Positions 5,937 to 8,581 of a stretch of 8,581 nucleotides of DNA are shown here, in pieces. Where the stretch lies: assembly GCA_021795795.1 (NCBI GenBank), contig JAJYPA010000342.1:1-8581 (forward strand). Direction: 5' to 3'. Below the pieces are notes generated by a model, which had not been told where the DNA came from, ran no database searches, and saw only the letters and a program-made list of their open reading frames with translations. Each line of letters opens with the position of its first letter. Position 1 is the first letter of the stretch. A program made the translations under genes and the position numbers. The stretch is from Pseudomonadota bacterium (GTDB lineage Bacteria > Pseudomonadota > Gammaproteobacteria > Halothiobacillales > Halothiobacillaceae).

Positions 5937-7367
5937 GAGATAAAGTCAAAAGTGGTGTATGGCCGGTCTGTAGCATGATGCGTCAGGCGGCGAGTTTCTG
6001 CTGAACAGGTTGATCGTCCACGACCTGTTCACCGTTCTTGAAGGGGATTCCCTTCAGCAACAGTTCGATTTTGTCTGAACCCCGAATTCTGCGCCAGCTT
6101 TTTTCGGCTTCCTCGATCAGCTTGAATGCCAGTCCCAGAAAGGTGGTGCGTGATACGCAATTGCGGGTGCGACTGGTTCGATGACGCACCGTGGCAAACG
6201 TCGATTCGATCGGGTTCGTCGTCCGGATATGCGCCCAATGTTCTGCAGGAAAGTCATAGAATGCCAGTAGACTGTCGCGGTCCTTCTCGATTTTCTCCAC
6301 CACCTTCGGATATTTCGCACGCCAGGTTTCCACGAACCAGGTGAAGGCAGACAGTGCCTCTTCCCGGGTCGCAGCCATCCAGATGGCCTGCAAGTCCGCC
6401 TTCGCTCGGGCCTGCTGCGATTTCGGCAGCGCATTGAGCACATTGCCCATCTTGTGGAACCAGCAACGCTGATGCGCGGTCTGCGGAAACACTTCCTCCA
6501 GAGCAGCCCAGAATCCCATAGCACCGTCACCTACAGCAAGCAAAGAGCCAGATTGCAACCCGCGACGCTTCAGATCAAGCAGCAGTTCTTGCCACGAAGC
6601 TTTCGATTCCCGGTAACCGTCGCTGATCGCCACACGTTCTTTCCTGCCATTCGGGGTCACTCCGACAATCACCAGCAAGCATTGCCCGTCCGAATGCTCG
6701 CTGCGCAGCCCAGTGTGGATGCCATCGGCCCACCAGTACACATAACGCGACTGCGACAGGTCGCGACGGCTCCATGTCTCATGCTCATCCGCCCATTGTG
6801 TCTTCAGCCGGCTGACTACGTTCGCCGACAATCCCTTCGCCTCCTCACCCAGCAACACCCGCAGGGCTTCTCCCATGTCGCCGGTCGAGATTCCTTTCAG
6901 ATACAGCCACGGCAGGGCTGCCGATACCCGGGGGGACTTCCGCACATATGGCGGTACGATGTGCGAGTTGAACTTGATGCCCGATCCTGATCGATCGCGC
7001 ACCTTGGGTACCTGCACCGCAACCGGGCCTGCCGCCGTCAGGATCTCACGCTCCGGCAAATAGCCGTTGCGCACCACGGCACGTTTGCCCTTCAGCGTCG
7101 TGACATTTACGCAATTCGCCAGCAATTCCGCCAGCTCGGCTTCAATGGCTTGTCGAATCACTTCTCTCGCTCCTCGCCTGACCAGATCGTCCAATGTCAG
7201 CCCAATTTCACTTGCTGGACTGACTTCCTGATTTTGCTTATCCTTCTTCATGGTGGATGGTTTCCTAGTATAGTTTCCGACTTCGACAATCAGATTCTCT
7301 ACAGAAATCTCCACCACCTCAACCCATCAACCCCAAACTGCCTGTACACCAGTTTCGACTATATCTC
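5937..7367 (-). mobile_element. Complete IS256-family insertion sequence
   Basis: The 1431-bp element has inverted ends of about 34 bp (5937-5970 and 7334-7367) matching at about 26 positions. They start GAGATAAAGTC on the left and GAGATATAGTC on the inverted right, and share GGTGTA. A 9-bp duplication, AGCCGTCGA, flanks it. It carries one full transposase gene on the minus strand, opposite to the IS3 genes it interrupts. All parts needed for movement are present. Confidence 0.92.
5983..7251 (-). CDS. IS256-family transposase (mutator-type)
   Basis: This DDE transposase of the MULE/IS256 type has 422 residues from the ATG at 7249-7251 (MKKDKQNQ), preceded by AGGAAA. An in-frame ATG at 7317 would add 22 residues but lies near the terminal repeat and is less likely. 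The triad, numbered from MKK, is D176 (WWADGIH), D242 (AVGDGAMGFW) and E349 (TTNPIESTFATVR). The C..H motif HQRCWFHK sits between the second and third as expected. The length is typical and no frame damage is seen. It is the only gene of the element. Confidence 0.95.
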   Translation of the reverse strand: MKKDKQNQEVSPASEIGLTLDDLVRRGAREVIRQAIEAELAELLANCVNVTTLKGKRAVVRNGYLPEREILTAAGPVAVQVPKVRDRSGSGIKFNSHIVPPYVRKSPRVSAALPWLYLKGISTGDMGEALRVLLGEEAKGLSANVVSRLKTQWADEHETWSRRDLSQSRYVYWWADGIHTGLRSEHSDGQCLLVIVGVTPNGRKERVAISDGYRESKASWQELLLDLKRRGLQSGSLLAVGDGAMGFWAALEEVFPQTAHQRCWFHKMGNVLNALPKSQQARAKADLQAIWMAATREEALSAFTWFVETWRAKYPKVVEKIEKDRDSLLAFYDFPAEHWAHIRTTNPIESTFATVRHRTSRTRNCVSRTTFLGLAFKLIEEAEKSWRRIRGSDKIELLLKGIPFKNGEQVVDDQPVQQKLAA

Positions 7368-7376
7368 AGCCGTCGA
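7368..7376. repeat. IS256 target-site duplication, right copy
   Basis: AGCCGTCGA, identical to 5928-5936. Confidence 0.88.
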
Positions 7377-8239
7377 ACAAGTTGTCTGAGGAAGAGCGGG
7401 GAGAGATTTTGAAAGTAGTCAACCAACCTGAATATGCCAGTTTGCCGCCAACCCAGATCGTTCCTCGACTGGCTGATCAAGGGGTATATCTGGCTTCGGA
7501 ATCCTCGTTCTACCGGGTGATGTCGGAGGCGCAGCAGAACCATCGCCGTGGTCGTGCCCAGAAGCCACGATGCGTGCCATTACCCACGACCCACACGGCC
7601 ACGGAGCCCAATAGCGTGTGGAGTTGGGATATCACTTACTTACCAACCAAGGTGCGGGGGTTGTATTTCTACCTGTACCTGTTGGAAGACATTTATAGCA
7701 GGAAAACAGTGGCATGGGAGGTTTATCCGGAGGAGAGTGGTGTGCTGGCCGCGGGGTTGGTGCAACGGTCAGTGATGGCTGAGCAATGCTGGCATAAACC
7801 TCTGGTCCTGCATTCGGATAATGGGGCCCCGATGAAGTCCTCCACCTTGCTACAAAAACTTTATGATCTGGGGATCACTCCCTCACGGGGAAGGCCCCGT
7901 GTCAGTAACGACAACCCCTACTCTGAGTCGTTGTTTCGGACTCTGAAGTATTGCCCACAATGGCCCTCTGACGGATTTGCGGACATTGATGCGGCAAGGG
8001 TATGGGTAGAGGAGTTTGTGCGGTGGTATAACCAGGAGCATCGTCACAGCCGGATTCGGTTTGTAACCCCCTCACAGCGACATCGGAGGGAGGATTGTGG
8101 GATACTGGCCAAGCGTCATGGGGTGTATCAATCCGCCAGGGAAAAGAACCCGCAACGCTGGTCAGGGGCTACCCGTAACTGGGAGCCTGTAGGGGCTGTC
8201 CAATTGAACCCGGAACGACCAGTTCGGCTGGCAGCATAA
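7377..8239 (+). pseudogene. IS3-family OrfB transposase, 3' part (catalytic domain)
   Basis: This part holds the whole integrase-type catalytic core. In the numbering of the restored 350-aa OrfB the triad is D148 (WSWDITYL), D211 (LHSDNGAPM) and E247 (NPYSESLFRTLKY), with 35 residues between the second Asp and the Glu, the DD(35)E spacing of IS3. The tail has WYNQEHRHSRIRFVTPSQRH and RWSGATRNW, typical of IS3 OrfB. A TTG at 7382 could start it internally, but no ribosome-binding site supports this. It is separated from its 5' part only by the IS256. Confidence 0.88.
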
Positions 8240-8243
8240 AGAT

Positions 8244-8268
8244 GGTTGACGCGACATCTATCCTGAAA
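8244..8268. repeat. IS3 right terminal inverted repeat
   Basis: Inverted partner of 5201-5225, beginning 4 bp after the orfB stop. The terminal base pattern (TTT for TGT) departs from the TG...CA rule, suggesting a point mutation. Confidence 0.75.
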
Positions 8269-8458
8269 AACGCCGCCGTGGTTGGCAAAGCCCGAACTTA
8301 ACGAGGCACTCAGAGTGCGTGTAAGCGATCGAGGTGCCAACCAGCGAACCCCATCAGGGACAGCAGCATAAACTGCGCCGAATGTACGGATGCAATCTTT
8401 TCCAATGAGCCATTATGGATTGAATGCTTGGCAAACCGGGGGCGTCCATGTACGTTAA
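8269..8458. other. Fragment of unknown origin with nested inverted repeats
   Basis: This 190 bp between the IS3 and the right IS copy has no recognisable gene. Perfect 9-bp arms TGGTTGGCA / TGCCAACCA (8279-8287, 8335-8343) enclose symmetric 9-nt spacers, a CTTA / TAAG pair (8297-8300, 8322-8325) and a GCACT-CAG-AGTGC hairpin (8306-8318). A further hairpin, GCAG-CATAAA-CTGC, lies at 8363-8376. On the minus strand an open frame from about 8453 to 8310 encodes GRPRFAKHSIHNGSLEKIASVHSAQ and ends MGFAGWHLDRLHAL. It could be a broken gene end, but I do not recognise it. The 12-mer at 8438-8449 is the inverse of 3626-3637. Confidence 0.4.
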
Positions 8459-8560
8459 CAGGGTGTTGAAAAAGGCCAGAATGATCCCCGGCGAATAGAG
8501 GATATGAGATAATTATCCCATTGAATCAAAGAAGAGTGAGTACCATGCGTGGAGCGGATA
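8455..8560. repeat. Perfect 106-bp inverted repeat with 1-106
   Basis: Every base of 8455-8560 pairs with 106-1. The mirror image stops at 8454/107, just outside TTAA. Identity beyond 8560 cannot be tested because the left copy leaves the window. Confidence 0.9.
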
Positions 8561-8581
8561 TTACCCAGATTGACTTGTTCA
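8459..8581 (+). mobile_element. 5' end of an IS (IS5-like), right inverted copy
   Basis: It begins CAGGGTGTTGAAAAAGG at 8459 after TTAA, carries an 86-bp leader with the palindrome GATAATTATC (8508-8517), and enters a transposase gene that leaves the window. It is oriented opposite to the left copy, so the two would frame luxI and all nested elements as an inverted-type composite transposon. Confidence 0.75.
8545..8581 (+). CDS. IS transposase, N-terminus (right copy, partial)
   Basis: ATG 8545, preceded by purine-rich AAGAAGAGTGAG, encodes MRGADITQIDLF before the window ends. This start resembles IS5-family transposases of the MRGAD type. The catalytic domain is outside the window, so family and integrity are unproven. 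Confidence 0.65.
   Translation, partial: MRGADITQIDLF

Larger units (their letters stand above)
5201..8268 (+). mobile_element. IS3-family insertion sequence, interrupted by an IS256 element
   Basis: The ends 5201-5225 and 8244-8268 are inverted repeats matching at 21 of 25 positions, sharing the 13-bp core AGATGTCGCGTCA. The left end starts TGTCAGG; the right end reads CCTGAAA where CCTGACA is expected. Inside are overlapping orfA and orfB. Subtracting the IS256 and one 9-bp repeat leaves 1628 bp, in keeping with IS3 elements. No target duplication is visible outside the ends (GG before, AAC after), so one flank was probably rearranged. Confidence 0.85.

Noticed and set aside
6454..6990. 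Plus-strand frame of 178 codons inside the IS256
   Set aside because: It is antisense to the intact IS256 transposase, and no domain or ribosome-binding site supports it.
8128..8340. Minus-strand frame of 70 codons spanning the IS3 right end
   Set aside because: It crosses the IS3 boundary and is antisense to the orfB C-terminus; no family resemblance.

Overview
The window is a bacterial accessory island built almost entirely of insertion sequences (IS). The only recognisable non-IS gene is a complete luxI-type acyl-homoserine lactone synthase (minus strand, 103-693). LuxI enzymes and this mix of IS families (IS5-like, IS21, IS110, IS1634, IS3, IS256) point to a proteobacterium, most likely beta or gamma. 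Nothing here fixes the genus.

Layout. The two edges carry the 5' ends of two copies of the same IS in inverted orientation. Positions 1-106 and 8455-8560 are reverse complements base for base, including the start of a transposase (MRGADITQ..., complete only on the right) that reads outward at both edges. Inside the left copy lie luxI, its promoter region with a candidate lux box (766-785), and a long imperfect palindrome (722-757). A promoter (902-930) and the N-terminus of an IS5-like transposase follow (980-1176). That gene is split by an intact IS21-family element (1177-3582; istA/istB, matched ends, 5-bp ATGGT duplication) and resumes at 3583 for about 50 bp.

Next is a decayed stretch. 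An IS110-family transposase has its first seven codons at 3709 and its C-terminal half at about 4540-5094. The missing middle is replaced by the C-terminal half of an IS1634-family transposase on the opposite strand (3822 to about 4535). An IS3-family element (5201-8268) fills the rest. Its orfB is interrupted by an intact IS256-family element (5937-7367; 9-bp AGCCGTCGA duplication). Removing the IS256 and one repeat copy restores a 350-codon orfB with its DDE residues in place. A 190-bp piece of unknown origin with nested inverted repeats (8269-8458) precedes the right IS copy.

How it fits together. The nesting gives a relative order of events: IS5-like before IS21; IS110 before the IS1634-linked deletion; IS3 before IS256. 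The identical edge copies suggest late arrivals. The most interesting reading is that luxI sits inside a possible composite transposon, and that its transcript runs in the same direction as the left transposase gene, 86 bp downstream. A quorum-controlled promoter could then feed transposase expression; this is inference. No luxR, CRISPR array, tRNA or rRNA was seen, and I found no clearly novel multi-gene system.
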